Origin: Gemmatimonadota bacterium
GTDB lineage: Bacteria; Latescibacterota; UBA2968; UBA8231
Assembly (NCBI GenBank): GCA_018673255.1
Contig: JABHDC010000236.1
Coordinates: forward strand, 1-64,000
DNA: 64,000 nucleotides
Direction of reading: 5' to 3'
The stretch's first letter is position 1. The number at the start of each line of letters is the position of its first letter. A program made the translations under genes and the position numbers. This document shows, piece by piece, positions 51,054-60,580 of the stretch. The notes under the pieces were generated by a model. That model had not been told where the DNA came from, did no database searches, and saw only the letters and a program-made list of their open reading frames with translations.

Positions 51054-52217
51054 CTACAGCAGCGTCAGGACCTGGCGCGAATTGGCGAAGGCTTGTGTGA
51101 GCATCGCTTGTGAGGAGCCTGACAGAATTTGCGCGCGCGCCAGGCGCGAAGATTCATAGGCGATGTCGGCATCGCGGACGGTCTCTTCCGATGCCTGCAT
51201 ATTCTCGATTTCGTTTTCCGAGAACTCGATCCCGTGTCCGAGGCGATTGACCAGCGCCCCGATTCGACCCCGTTCACCGGACAACATGTTGATCGCCTGG
51301 TCGATCTTGTCCATTGCCAGGCGTGCACTGGCCTGCGAGGAGAGCGATGTCTTATCGAGATCAAGCAGATTTCCGGAGGCGCGCAGGTCAGGCAGGTTGA
51401 AGCCGATCCGATCAGCCGCAGCATCGGAGGGCCCCACCTGGAAACTGCCACCGTCAGAGGCCTCGATCACCAGTGACTTGCCATCGAGATCTCCCGAAAC
51501 GTAGTCACCGACACCGGTCAGATTCGCCGCACCGGAACCGGCCAGGGTCACCTGCACACCAAGGCGATCAAAGTTGGCAACGATCTTTGTACCTTCAGAG
51601 ACGCGGTCACCATTGAGCAGGATACCCATGTCCACAGTCTGTGTGGCCACACCATTTCCAAGGGTGATGGTCGCGTCCCCGGCACCATCGATGAATCGAT
51701 ACACCATGGCTTCGGCACCCGACAGATTCACACTGGCCACACCCGTCTCGACTGCATCGGTGATGGCCGAGGAAGCATTGGCGTCCACCTCGGCGAATCC
51801 GGCCAGCAGAACACGCCCATTGTACACCGTCGCCTGAGCAATTCGGTCGATGCCAGCCATTGCCTGGTCGAATTCGGAAGTGAGGACTTCCCGCTGTTTG
51901 TCGGTGAGATGACCATTGGCCGATTGCGTCGCCAGGGAACGCATCCGATGCAACATGGAGGCCGAGGCACCCAGCGACCCCTCCGCGACTCGCAAGAGAT
52001 CTGCCGCCTGCTCGGCGTTCTTCACATTCTGGCCCAGGCGCGTGATCTGCGACCGAAAGCCCTCCGAGATCGACAGACCCGCCGCATCATCGGACGCCCG
52101 CTTAATCCGCAGTCCAGAGCCGATCGTCTCCATCCGCCGAACCTGGGCGGACTGGTTGTGACCGATCTGGTGACTGACGTTGACCGCCGACACATTGTTG
52201 TTGAGTGACAGAGGCAT
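51054..52217 (-). CDS. fliC: Flagellin
   Basis: A 387-aa structural subunit of the flagellar filament. The conserved N-terminal D0/D1 coiled coil begins MPLSLNNNVSAVN and includes GLRIKRASDDAAGLSISEGFRSQ (cited as about 35-57). The C-terminal D1/D0 ends with ENIQASE-like ENMQASEETVRDADIAYE and QILSGSSQAMLTQAFANS. The central variable region (about 150-290) is a compact beta domain, so the protein is of modest size. GGAGGG lies 7 nt before the ATG. No other flagellar genes are in the window. No clear sigma28 or sigma54 promoter was found upstream. Confidence 0.95.
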   Translation of the reverse strand: MPLSLNNNVSAVNVSHQIGHNQSAQVRRMETIGSGLRIKRASDDAAGLSISEGFRSQITRLGQNVKNAEQAADLLRVAEGSLGASASMLHRMRSLATQSANGHLTDKQREVLTSEFDQAMAGIDRIAQATVYNGRVLLAGFAEVDANASSAITDAVETGVASVNLSGAEAMVYRFIDGAGDATITLGNGVATQTVDMGILLNGDRVSEGTKIVANFDRLGVQVTLAGSGAANLTGVGDYVSGDLDGKSLVIEASDGGSFQVGPSDAAADRIGFNLPDLRASGNLLDLDKTSLSSQASARLAMDKIDQAINMLSGERGRIGALVNRLGHGIEFSENEIENMQASEETVRDADIAYESSRLARAQILSGSSQAMLTQAFANSRQVLTLL

Positions 52218-52515
52218 TTGTCACACCCTCCACAGGGGGAACAGCACCGCACGCCCCGACTGTGCTCGCGATTGTGACCGCGACGCACAACTTGGTATGA
52301 AACGGTGCTATGAGATATCTCTTAAGTCCTTGTGAATACAGAGGTTACGCAACCTGGGGCCGGCTTCCTCATCCCTGTCATCGGGCGATCTGTCAGATGC
52401 TTTAGCTTTTTTCCACCCACTGTGGCTCATGGCCGGGCAACAACAGATAAGGGCCCCGCAATTTGGACTGCGGGACCCTTCAATCTGTGAAACTTTCTCT
52501 TCGGAGTGAGTTGGA
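52218..52515 (-). other. Flagellin upstream region with hairpin
   Basis: About 300 bp without a gene, between the zinc-finger-like gene stop and the flagellin start. It holds an imperfect hairpin at 52449-52480: a 12-bp stem with one position that is a G-U pair in the minus-strand RNA, an 8-nt loop and no strong U-run. This is probably the terminator of the upstream gene. A 10-bp palindrome GAGATATCTC lies at 52312-52321. The promoter for flagellin must be here, but I could not match a known sigma-factor consensus. Confidence 0.5.
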
Positions 52516-52953
52516 TCAGTCGCCGGCACCCAAAAGTTGATCGATGCCACTGGCCTCGTCGGTGGGCGGATCCTCTTCCGATTCAGGCCGAATCCCCGTC
52601 CGCTCCGCCACGCGGTCCGACCAGGACACCTCCAGACTCTGCAGGTATCGCGTGGCAGCCGTCAGTTCGTGGCCCTTCTGCGAGATCATGCGCTGATAGA
52701 GTGCCTCGCTGACCAGTCCGTCCTCACGTCCCTGCCGTAGCAGCTCGGCATCTTGACGCAACTCCGCGACGCGGCGCAACTGCACCATCACGTCATCTTC
52801 GAGGCGCCGCAGCGAACCATCGACCTTGACGCCCGCCGCCATCCGTTTGGCCTGCTCGAGGTCGTATTCGTGTTCGAATCGCAAGTGCCCATTGAGGCCG
52901 CGCAATGACACACGCTTGCCGCATTCCGGGCACACCACCTTCAGATCTGCCAT
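52516..52953 (-). CDS. Small protein with N-terminal C2H2-like zinc-finger motif
   Basis: A 145-aa protein. Residues about 8-30 read CPECGKRVSLRGLNGHLRFEH, here cited for its Cys-x2-Cys...His-x4-His ligand pattern, which suggests one zinc-binding finger. The rest is a charged helical region (about 40-115) with heptad character (LRRLEDDVMVQLRRVAELRQ), probably a coiled coil, and an acidic tail. The ATG at 52953 was chosen because the finger starts directly after it. It could bind DNA, RNA or protein; nothing in the context decides. It is divergent from dgcN. Confidence 0.6.
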   Translation of the reverse strand: MADLKVVCPECGKRVSLRGLNGHLRFEHEYDLEQAKRMAAGVKVDGSLRRLEDDVMVQLRRVAELRQDAELLRQGREDGLVSEALYQRMISQKGHELTAATRYLQSLEVSWSDRVAERTGIRPESEEDPPTDEASGIDQLLGAGD

Positions 52954-53060
52954 GTCACTTGTGTGCGTAAGGGTTTGTTTTCCTTCCAAATATACAGATC
53001 ACGCCCATTCTCGCTGCCGACATCTTGACCACGATCCCGAGCCCGGGTACGTTGCTCGAT

Positions 53061-54065
53061 ATGCTTGCGATTCAACATCCCTATCTCCTGTTCCTCGGCG
53101 ATGCGGCCGATCAACTGGCGGCCAAGACGGCCAATGGCGTTGCCCGGTGGCGTCCTGAGTGGTGCCTCGGCCAGTTGCGTTTGCCCGGATGTCAGGCCGA
53201 TGTAGACCTGGAAGACCTGACCCTGGCTCAAGCCTGGGAACGTGGTGCCCGCACCCTGGTGGTGGGCGTGGCCAATCGGGGCGGGATCATCTCCGATGCC
53301 TGGCTGGACACCCTGCTGGCAGCCCTGGATACCGGCTTCGACATTGCCAACGGCCTGCACAACCGCCTCGCCCACATCCCGGCCCTGGCTGAACGCGCTG
53401 ATCGACTCGGGCGCCAGCTGGTCGACGTGCGATACCCGGAGGTCGAGCTGGAAGTGGGTCACGCTCACCCGCGTACCGGCCAGCGATTGCTCACGGTGGG
53501 CACCGATTGTTCGTGCGGCAAGATGTTCACCTCCCTGGCCATGGAACGCGAGATGCACGCCCGGGAGCGCAAGGCCACGTTCCGCGCCACGGGCCAGACG
53601 GGCATCCTCATCGCCGGCACGGGGATCTCGGTGGATGCCGTCATCGCCGATTTCATCGCGGGCGCAACCGAACAGTTGGCCCCGGCCAATGCGGCCAATC
53701 ACTGGGACATGATCGAAGGACAGGGATCGTTGTTCCATGCGTCCTATGCCGGCGTGTCGATGGGGCTGTTGCATGGAGCCCAGGCGCATGCATTGATCCT
53801 GTGTCACGAGCCCACCCGAACACATATGCGCGGGCTACCCGAGGCCGCACTGCCCTCGTTGAGCGAGTGCATCCAGCTCAACGAACACTGCGGGCGGCTG
53901 ACCAACCCGGCATGCCGCGTCATCGGGATTTCCCTCAACACCTCTGCTGTGCCCGACGCCGAAGTGGAATCCACCTGTCGAGCCATCGAAGATGAGACGG
54001 GGCTGCCGACCATCGACGCCTACCGCCAGGGTGCCGGCCGGCTCGTCGACGCGTTGCCAGGTTAG
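53061..54065 (+). CDS. dgcN: DgcN-type protein (DUF1611), D-glutamate N-acetyltransferase
   Basis: A 334-aa protein of the DUF1611 family. The C-terminal half carries a P-loop-like GTDCSCGKMFTSLAM (about 150), and then RATGQTGILIAGTGISVDAVI, EGQGSLFHASYAGVS and HEPTRTHMRG segments, all characteristic. Family members paired with DgcA acetylate D-glutamate so that it can be racemised and used. Here the dgcA homologue begins 8 bp after the stop, which strongly supports that role. The ATG at 53061 was chosen because the conserved N-terminal domain (YLLFLGDAADQLAAKTANGV) begins at once. Confidence 0.87.
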   Translation: MLAIQHPYLLFLGDAADQLAAKTANGVARWRPEWCLGQLRLPGCQADVDLEDLTLAQAWERGARTLVVGVANRGGIISDAWLDTLLAALDTGFDIANGLHNRLAHIPALAERADRLGRQLVDVRYPEVELEVGHAHPRTGQRLLTVGTDCSCGKMFTSLAMEREMHARERKATFRATGQTGILIAGTGISVDAVIADFIAGATEQLAPANAANHWDMIEGQGSLFHASYAGVSMGLLHGAQAHALILCHEPTRTHMRGLPEAALPSLSECIQLNEHCGRLTNPACRVIGISLNTSAVPDAEVESTCRAIEDETGLPTIDAYRQGAGRLVDALPG

Positions 54066-54073
54066 GGAAGCCG

Positions 54074-55057
54074 ATGCAGTTGCGGGTCTGCGAACAATCC
54101 TGGCCACTTGCGGCAGCCTTCACCATATCGCGCGGTACGAAGACGAAGGCGGATGTCGTCGTCGTCGAGGTCGAGGCCGAGGGCCACATCGGCCGGGGCG
54201 AGTGTGTACCGTACCCGCGCTATGATGAAACCGTCGAAGGTGTGCTGACGACGATCCAACAACTGCGACCGGCCATGGCCGACGGCCTGACACGCGAAGA
54301 TCTGCAACAGGCTCTGCCCGCGGGTGCGGCCCGCAATGCCGTGGACTGCGCCCTGTGGTCGTGGGAAGCAGCGCGCGCCGGTTGCCGTGTCCATGAGCTG
54401 CTGGGGCTGCCCGCCCTCAGGCCGGTGACGACCGCCTACACTCTGAGTCTGGCTGAACCGGCCTCGATGGAAGCCGCCGCCGCCGCACAGCGCCATCGTC
54501 CGCTGCTGAAGCTCAAGCTGGCCGGTGATGGACTCGACGCCGATCGTGTGGCGGGCGTGAGACGTGGTGCACCGCAGGCGCGGATCATCGTGGACGCCAA
54601 TGAAGGGGGCCAGGCGCAGACCCTGGGCTCACTGTTGGAGCAGCTGGCGAGTCTGGGCGTAGAGTTGGTCGAACAGCCATTGCCTGCCGCGCAGGATGAG
54701 TCACTCTCCACCCTCACCCATCCCGTGCCGGTCTGCGCCGATGAATCCTGTCACACGCACAGCGATGTACCACAACTTCGAGATCGATACGACCTGATCA
54801 ACATCAAGCTCGACAAAGCCGGTGGCCTCACCGAAGCCCTGCTGCTACGAGATGCCGCGCGCGCCGCCGGCTTGGGGATCATGGTGGGCTGCATGGTCGG
54901 CACATCGCTGTCGATGGCGCCCGCCGTGCTGCTGGCCCAGGAGGCTGAGGTGGTGGATCTGGATGGTCCCCTGCTGTTGGCTCAGGATCGCGATCCGGGT
55001 CTGCAATTCGAGAACTCTACGCTGTTGCCGACGCCGGCAGGTCTGTGGGACGGATGA
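54074..55057 (+). CDS. dgcA: DgcA-type N-acetyl-D-glutamate racemase / dipeptide epimerase (enolase superfamily)
   Basis: A 327-aa enolase-superfamily enzyme. The KxK motif is in LLKLKLAGDG (about 140), the three metal carboxylates are in VDANEGG, LVEQPLP and CADESCH, and the second catalytic Lys is in NIKLDKAGGLTEA. These are the marks of the dipeptide epimerase / DgcA branch. Adjacency to dgcN favours N-acetyl-D-glutamate racemase over Ala-Glu epimerase. It therefore probably feeds D-glutamate, for example from peptidoglycan or D-amino-acid polymers, into L-glutamate metabolism. Its stop overlaps the ATG of the next gene (ATGA). Confidence 0.87.
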   Translation: MQLRVCEQSWPLAAAFTISRGTKTKADVVVVEVEAEGHIGRGECVPYPRYDETVEGVLTTIQQLRPAMADGLTREDLQQALPAGAARNAVDCALWSWEAARAGCRVHELLGLPALRPVTTAYTLSLAEPASMEAAAAAQRHRPLLKLKLAGDGLDADRVAGVRRGAPQARIIVDANEGGQAQTLGSLLEQLASLGVELVEQPLPAAQDESLSTLTHPVPVCADESCHTHSDVPQLRDRYDLINIKLDKAGGLTEALLLRDAARAAGLGIMVGCMVGTSLSMAPAVLLAQEAEVVDLDGPLLLAQDRDPGLQFENSTLLPTPAGLWDG

Positions 55058-56337
55058 AAGGGATCTGCCTGACCGCCGGCCTGCTGCTGGTGACCTTCTG
55101 TTTTCTGGCGACCCAGGCGGTGGCCCAGGACACGCCGGCTTCGACCATCGTGCCCGGCTCGACGACCGAACATGTCACCGATGCGCCTCTCGTGTTTCTG
55201 GATTGTGGTTTCTGTGATGTGAGCTTCATCCGTCGCCAGGTCCCCTTCGTCAATTGGGTTCGAGATCGGGAGGATGCTGTCGTCCACGTCCTGATCACGC
55301 GCCAGGGCACCGCCGCCGGTGGAAGCGACTATGCCCTCGACTTCATCGGGCTGAAGGGCCGTTCGGGTACCGAGCAATCGCTGCAATACGTCTCGCCCCC
55401 CTCCTACACTCGTGATGAAGTTCGCCAGGGCATGACCGGTATTCTCAAGATTGGCTTGCTGCCTTTCATGGATTCCCCGGCGCTGGCCCGCTTGCGCGTT
55501 GATGTCGACGAGTCCGAACAGGCGACGGTACCTGCCACGCCAGACCAGGATCCGTGGGACAGCTGGGTCTTCGAGGTGGAGGCCAGTGGCGATATGGAGA
55601 AGGAGACGCAACGCACCGAGTTGGCCTTGGATGGCGGCTTGTCCGCCAATCGTGTCACCGAGGCGTGGCGAATCCGCAACTATTTCCGCATCGAGTACGA
55701 CGAGGATCGATTCGAGGCGGGCGGCGTCGAATCGAAGAGCAGCTCTCATGAATGGCGCCAGTATTCGGCGATGACCCGATCTCTGGGACCTCACATGTCG
55801 GCGGGCGTGTCGGTGCGGGCCTGGTCAGCCACCTATGACAACGTCGACTTCGGCCTGCAGATCGCGCCGGCCATCGAATACAGCTACTGGCCCTACGACC
55901 TGGACCAGAAGGCGGTACTCACCGTCGCCTACTACCTGGGTCGGCGCCAGATGAACTATGCGAAGCGCACGGTGTACGGCGAGTTGGCCGAGGCACGTTA
56001 CAATCAGACCCTCGACATCGATCTGCGGCTGACGCAGCCCTGGGGATCGGTGCGCACCAGTCTGGAAGGATCCCACTACCTCCACGACCTGGAACGGTAT
56101 CGCCTTGAGTTCTTCAGCCGGTTGTCCCTGCGTCTCTTCCGGGGCCTGTCGCTGAACCTGGTGACAGGGGTCGATCGGATCAACGACCAGTTGAGTCTGG
56201 AAGCCGGCGAAGCCTCGCTGGAAGAGATCTTGCTCCGACGGCGCGAGCTGGCCACCAACTACGAAGTGTGGGGACGGATCGGTTTCTCTTACACCTTCGG
56301 ATCGATTTACAACAATGTCGTCAACACGCGCTTGTAG
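55054..56337 (+). CDS. Predicted outer-membrane beta-barrel protein
   Basis: A 427-aa exported protein with a signal peptide (1-25, ending AVAQ). Residues about 45-130 contain a FLDCGFCD motif with two close cysteines, followed by PFVNWVRDREDAVVHVLITRQ, seen in a family of uncharacterised outer-membrane proteins. From about residue 180 on the sequence alternates in amphipathic strands typical of a barrel (DVDFGLQIAPAIEYSYWPY region, then RVRTSLEGSHYLHDLERY region). Its ATG overlaps the dgcA stop, so it may import the substrate used by DgcN/DgcA. Function otherwise unknown. Confidence 0.72.
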   Translation: MKGICLTAGLLLVTFCFLATQAVAQDTPASTIVPGSTTEHVTDAPLVFLDCGFCDVSFIRRQVPFVNWVRDREDAVVHVLITRQGTAAGGSDYALDFIGLKGRSGTEQSLQYVSPPSYTRDEVRQGMTGILKIGLLPFMDSPALARLRVDVDESEQATVPATPDQDPWDSWVFEVEASGDMEKETQRTELALDGGLSANRVTEAWRIRNYFRIEYDEDRFEAGGVESKSSSHEWRQYSAMTRSLGPHMSAGVSVRAWSATYDNVDFGLQIAPAIEYSYWPYDLDQKAVLTVAYYLGRRQMNYAKRTVYGELAEARYNQTLDIDLRLTQPWGSVRTSLEGSHYLHDLERYRLEFFSRLSLRLFRGLSLNLVTGVDRINDQLSLEAGEASLEEILLRRRELATNYEVWGRIGFSYTFGSIYNNVVNTRL

Positions 56338-56361
56338 ATGGTGTCAAAGGGAGCCTTGCTC

Positions 56362-58140
56362 ATGAGACCTGCACGAACCGTGACCGGATCCCTGGCAGCA
56401 CTCATGGCCCTCATCATCTCATGGGCCCTGCCGGTCCCGGCCCAGACCCGATCAACGGATGTCTCGCTCCGGATCCTCGTCGACAAGGTGTTGATGGAGC
56501 ACAACGACTGGGTGCTGACCGAGCAACACGTGGCCGAAGTGGCCGCGGCCGGATTCAATGCGCTGTCGCCGCGTCGAGGCAACGACGATGAGGATACGGT
56601 GCGCCAGGTTGCCCAGTGGTGCCAGGCGCACGACCTGGTGTATCTGCCATGGATGCGTGGCACCCTCAGTGCTGAGCCCGCAGAAGGTGCAACGGATCGA
56701 TTGGTCTGGGCCGATGGTCGGCCCCAGGATCTGTTCGCGCCGAACAGCGACACGCTGTGGTCGTGGTTGGAAGAGCGACTCAGTGCCCATGCCCGTCTTG
56801 GCCTCGAACAGGAATCCCTCGTCGGTGCCTTCCTCGATTTCGAGAATTATGCCCCGGGACGCCAGGGCAATGCCTATCCGGTATCCTTCGATTCGCAGGC
56901 CCTGGCACGCTTTGCCGATGCCTATCGCCTCGATATCCCGGCACTGCCGGCCAATCAGCGATCCACATGGCTGCGCACCCATGGACACCTGGCCGCCTTC
57001 GAAGCCTTTTCGATCGAACAGTGGCGATTGCGATGCCGGGAATTACGGCGGCATCTGGATCAGATCGACCCGACCTTCCGCCTGTGCGTCTACCCCTCAG
57101 GTGGCACGCGTTTCATCGAAGAAGCGGTCTGGAAGGAGTGGTCGACACTTCAGGCTCCACTGATCCTTGCCGATGCCTCAACCTACGGCCGGCCCGCAGG
57201 TTTGCTGCCTCAACCCGAGTCTCTGGCGTTCCAGCAAGAGCGACTCATGCGCCGCCACTCGCGTGCTGCCGAGGTCGTAGAGAATCTCACCTACCTGGGA
57301 GGCATCGACCCGGTCGTGCGTGGTGCCGATCCCGAGTATAGCGGCAAGAATGCGGTGATGATCGACGCCGCCGTCGATGGGTACTGGGTGTTCTACGAGG
57401 GCCCCGATTACGAGGGCGAACACAAGCAGTATTTCGCCTGGTTCGACTGGGCCAACGACGCCATCACCACCGGTCGCCCGGGTGCCTGGCGTGAACCGCG
57501 CACCACCCCGGATCCCTGGGATGCGGCCCGGGTCGAGATGCACACCACACTGCCACAAGTCGGTGTCTACGGTCTGAAGCCGGCCATGGTGGAGTTGCTG
57601 GATGCAGCCGGTGAATTCGAGGTACACGAACTGCACGGTATGTCACCGACGTATCTGAAGCAGTTCGATGTTGTGGTGCTGCAGAATTTCAACGTCGCCG
57701 GCGACCGAGATCATCCTTTCGTGGTGGCCCTGCGTGATTTCGTCACCCAAGGGGGCGGCCTCATGCTCGCCCATGACACCGCCTGGTTTCTGGCCAGTCC
57801 CATCCCGGAGGTCGCCAGTCGCGGCCTGCCGGAGAACAATGTGGAAGCGACACGGCATGTCGTGGATACACAACTGAACATCGTCGTGTCCCACCCGGCC
57901 ACCGGTGTTGCAGAAGGAACCGATTTCACGACCGAGTTTCGCGACCATATGATCTTTCGCCCCGGTCCGCAGGGGCGTGTGGTCGTGGAGAATCGCTTCG
58001 GCGAACCTGTCTATGTGGTGGGCGAATTTGGTAAGGGCCATGTGCTGTTTTCCGGATCATATTACGGCTATACGCGCCCCATCACCGGACACGAACGAAC
58101 CGTCTTCCTGGCGGGCATGCGATGGTTGGCAACGCCTTAG
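56362..58140 (+). CDS. Exported glycosidase-like protein with C-terminal amidotransferase-like domain
   Basis: A 592-aa exported protein. A signal peptide (about 1-28, ending PAQT) is followed by a TIM-barrel-like domain (about 30-360) that resembles family-10-type or GHL glycosidases in having GFNALSPRRGN, VGAFLDFENYAPG and FRLCVYPSGG strand ends with acidic residues. Residues about 390-590 look like a ThuA/glutamine-amidotransferase-like fold (VGVYGLKPAMVELLD, FDVVVLQNFN, QGGGLMLAHDT, GEFGKGHVLFSGSYYGY). The AGGGAG site precedes the ATG by 9 nt. It probably degrades a glycan in the periplasm or outside the cell. Catalytic residues were not fixed with certainty. Confidence 0.65.
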   Translation: MRPARTVTGSLAALMALIISWALPVPAQTRSTDVSLRILVDKVLMEHNDWVLTEQHVAEVAAAGFNALSPRRGNDDEDTVRQVAQWCQAHDLVYLPWMRGTLSAEPAEGATDRLVWADGRPQDLFAPNSDTLWSWLEERLSAHARLGLEQESLVGAFLDFENYAPGRQGNAYPVSFDSQALARFADAYRLDIPALPANQRSTWLRTHGHLAAFEAFSIEQWRLRCRELRRHLDQIDPTFRLCVYPSGGTRFIEEAVWKEWSTLQAPLILADASTYGRPAGLLPQPESLAFQQERLMRRHSRAAEVVENLTYLGGIDPVVRGADPEYSGKNAVMIDAAVDGYWVFYEGPDYEGEHKQYFAWFDWANDAITTGRPGAWREPRTTPDPWDAARVEMHTTLPQVGVYGLKPAMVELLDAAGEFEVHELHGMSPTYLKQFDVVVLQNFNVAGDRDHPFVVALRDFVTQGGGLMLAHDTAWFLASPIPEVASRGLPENNVEATRHVVDTQLNIVVSHPATGVAEGTDFTTEFRDHMIFRPGPQGRVVVENRFGEPVYVVGEFGKGHVLFSGSYYGYTRPITGHERTVFLAGMRWLATP

Positions 58141-58147
58141 TGCCTTG

Positions 58148-59437
58148 TCACAGTTCCGAGTCAGATGCAATCCTCGACATTGGGGGACGCGCAGCCAGTG
58201 CCGCAAAGGAAGCCAGCGCCCCAAATGCGGCCAGCGTCAGGAATGCGTCACGATACGAGCCGGTGACATCGCGGATGACGCCGGCGAAGAGGGGTCCTGA
58301 CGTCATGCCGATCATGATCAGCAGCGAGCTGAAACCGGAGACCTTGGCGTAGGCGCGTCGCCCGAAGTATTCAGCGCGAATCGAGTTGATGATGGTGCCG
58401 CGCGCGCCCCAGGCGATGCCGTGCAAGACGGCAAAGAGGATCGCTCCGGTCAGTGTCGTCGCATAGGCGAGGATGACCATCGCCGCCGCGTGCATCCACA
58501 TGGCGACGAAGATGATGAGCCGTTTGTCGACCCGCTCACCCAACAGCCCGCCCAGCAACTGCCCCCCGATCACGACCACGACCAGCAACGCCACGACGCT
58601 GCCTGCGACAGGTTGCGACAGGCCCATACTTTCCACCATGTGCGGAATCTGGTGGACGAGGACGGTGCCCACGATGAGCAGGGCACTGGCATGCACCAGC
58701 GACAGAAACCAGAATGTGGGCGTACGCAGCGCCTGACTCGCCGTGAAGTTCGGCTCTCGGTTCGCCCCTTGCGTTTCATGCCCTGGTGAAATGGGATCAC
58801 CATCCGGCCGCTGCCCGTAGTCTTCGGGTCGACGGCGCATCAGTTGCGAGGCCGGGATCGCGATGACCGCAATCAGGATGGCGGACAAGACAGCCATCCA
58901 TCGCCAACCTTGATGCTGAATGAGGTAGACGACAACGGGAATGAGCAATCCACCGGTCCCCATCCCCGCCAAGGTGAGGCCCAGTGCCGTAGAACGCCGA
59001 CGAGCAAACCACTGCGTCACCGTCGTGGCAATGGGCATGAAGCCACCCAGGCTCGATCCCAGGGCGATGATGGCCAGAGCAACATAGAAGCTGGTGAGCG
59101 AATCGACGCGACTGAAGAGAAGGAAGCCGATGGCGAACAGCGTGTTGCCCACGCTCATCACAGGCCGGGGCCCGAATCGATCGATCAGCCAGCCCTGTAG
59201 CGGCCCCAGGATGCCACTCTCCATCCGCAGCAGTGCAAAGGCACTGGCCAGGATGGTCCGACTCCAGCCGAATTCCGCCTGCAGGGGCAGCACGTAGGCT
59301 GAGAACGCGTGAAAGAGCAGGCCGCCATTGAGCAACTGAATGGCGAAGCCCGCAGCGACGATGATCCAGCCGTAGAACAAGCCAGAGACCCCGATCGGTG
59401 GATATGGGCGGAACAACGGATGTGGTAGAGAGGACAA
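58148..59437 (-). CDS. Major facilitator superfamily transporter
   Basis: A 429-aa polytopic membrane carrier with 12 predicted helices. MFS signatures are visible: WLIDRFGPRPVMSVG between helices 2 and 3, and a second copy LLGERVDKRLIIFVA in the C-terminal half. The VTQWFARRRSTALGLTLAGMGTGGLLIP segment resembles the monocarboxylate/oxalate (MCT/OxlT-like) branch. A Ser/Pro/Gly loop of about 30 residues links the halves. The substrate is probably an organic acid, but this is not certain. It is convergent with the glycosidase-like gene (7 bp between stops) and divergent from the LTxxQ protein. Confidence 0.9.
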   Translation of the reverse strand: MSSLPHPLFRPYPPIGVSGLFYGWIIVAAGFAIQLLNGGLLFHAFSAYVLPLQAEFGWSRTILASAFALLRMESGILGPLQGWLIDRFGPRPVMSVGNTLFAIGFLLFSRVDSLTSFYVALAIIALGSSLGGFMPIATTVTQWFARRRSTALGLTLAGMGTGGLLIPVVVYLIQHQGWRWMAVLSAILIAVIAIPASQLMRRRPEDYGQRPDGDPISPGHETQGANREPNFTASQALRTPTFWFLSLVHASALLIVGTVLVHQIPHMVESMGLSQPVAGSVVALLVVVVIGGQLLGGLLGERVDKRLIIFVAMWMHAAAMVILAYATTLTGAILFAVLHGIAWGARGTIINSIRAEYFGRRAYAKVSGFSSLLIMIGMTSGPLFAGVIRDVTGSYRDAFLTLAAFGALASFAALAARPPMSRIASDSEL

Positions 59438-59614
59438 CCAACACCAGGATCGCCGGCAGGACCAGTTGATGAATTCGTCGTGTGATTAAACGCGAGGCGT
59501 CCGGTGCGCATCCAAAGGGCACAACAATGCCGGGAGACATCGTCGTGGAACAGACCGGGGTCATCGACGGCTGACCCATGCACGGCAACGCCGTCACAGC
59601 ATAGGAGATTAACA

Positions 59615-60496
59615 ATGAGAAGTGTCGTCCAACTGAGTATTGTGGGGGCTGCTGCCCTGTGCCTGATGCTGGCGGATGCGGCCGACGCGGGCGGACGCGG
59701 TGGCCAGGGCCGAGGCGGCCAAGGTCGAGGCGCTCGCAATGGATCGGGCCTGACCGTGGACCGAGAGCAGAGGCAGGCCCGTCGCGACCAGCAGCAAGCC
59801 CGTCTGACAGAAGCGCTGGAACTGACCCAGGAGCAGCAGGGACAGTGGGAACAGTTGCGCGAAGAAGGGCAGGCTGAGATGAAAGCCCTTCACGCCGGTG
59901 GCGAGGTGAGTCGCGAGGATGCAGAGGCGTTGCGCGCAACCCATCGCGAAGCCTTCAGAGCGATTCTCACCGACACGCAACGCGAGACGCTGGAGCAACT
60001 GCACCAGGAACGCGCTGAACGGGGGGCCGGTGACCGAGGTCGCGGTAGAGGTCGCGGGCCACGACAGGGCGCGCGCCTGGATGGACATGGCCAGGCCGAC
60101 CCGGAGAAGATGGAGGCACGCCGTGCCGAACGCCGCGAAGCCGTGGCGCAGGCACTGGGGTTGACCGAAGAACAGCAGGGCCAGATGGATCAGATCCGCC
60201 AGGATCATCGCGCCGCCATGGACGCTCTTCGTGCCAGTGGGGATGTCGATCGAGAGGATGTCCAAGCCCTGCGCACCCAGCAGCGGACGGATCTGGATGC
60301 GATTCTGACACCTGAACAGCTGGCCACACTGGCACAACTGCATGAGCAACGCCCAGCTCGTGGCCGCAGGGGTCCCAGGGGACACGGCCCTGATGGTGAC
60401 ATGGCTGGCGATGCAGTAGAAGAAGCGGTCGAGGGGGCGGGAAAAGCCGCCACCATCTCCACCACCTGGTCCGACGTGAAGAAGCAGGACCGGTAG
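59615..60496 (+). CDS. Spy/CpxP-like periplasmic LTxxQ protein, internally duplicated
   Basis: A 293-aa exported protein. The ATG is preceded by AGGAG at 7 nt and opens a signal peptide ending ADAADA. A Gly/Arg-rich segment (GGRGGQGRGGQGRG) follows. There are then two copies of a helical unit, each starting with an LTxxQ motif (LTQEQQGQW at about 70 and LTEEQQGQM at about 185) and containing Asp-Ala-x-Ala-Leu-Arg helices. A second RG-rich linker separates them. Spy/CpxP proteins act as periplasmic chaperones or stress sensors, and the zinc-resistance-associated ZraP group is related. The protein is strongly charged throughout. A terminator lies 85 bp downstream. Confidence 0.78.
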   Translation: MRSVVQLSIVGAAALCLMLADAADAGGRGGQGRGGQGRGARNGSGLTVDREQRQARRDQQQARLTEALELTQEQQGQWEQLREEGQAEMKALHAGGEVSREDAEALRATHREAFRAILTDTQRETLEQLHQERAERGAGDRGRGRGRGPRQGARLDGHGQADPEKMEARRAERREAVAQALGLTEEQQGQMDQIRQDHRAAMDALRASGDVDREDVQALRTQQRTDLDAILTPEQLATLAQLHEQRPARGRRGPRGHGPDGDMAGDAVEEAVEGAGKAATISTTWSDVKKQDR

Positions 60497-60580
60497 TCGC
60501 AGGTCTCGCTGCCCCGGCAACCGCAGGCTCACCAGTGCAGGTAGTTTTCTCGCCCGAACGATCAGTTACTTCTGATGGAC

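Noticed and set aside
52218..52515. A sigma28 or sigma54 promoter for flagellin
   Set aside because: No match to TAAA-N15-GCCGATAA or to GG-N10-GC with flanking consensus was found on the minus strand.
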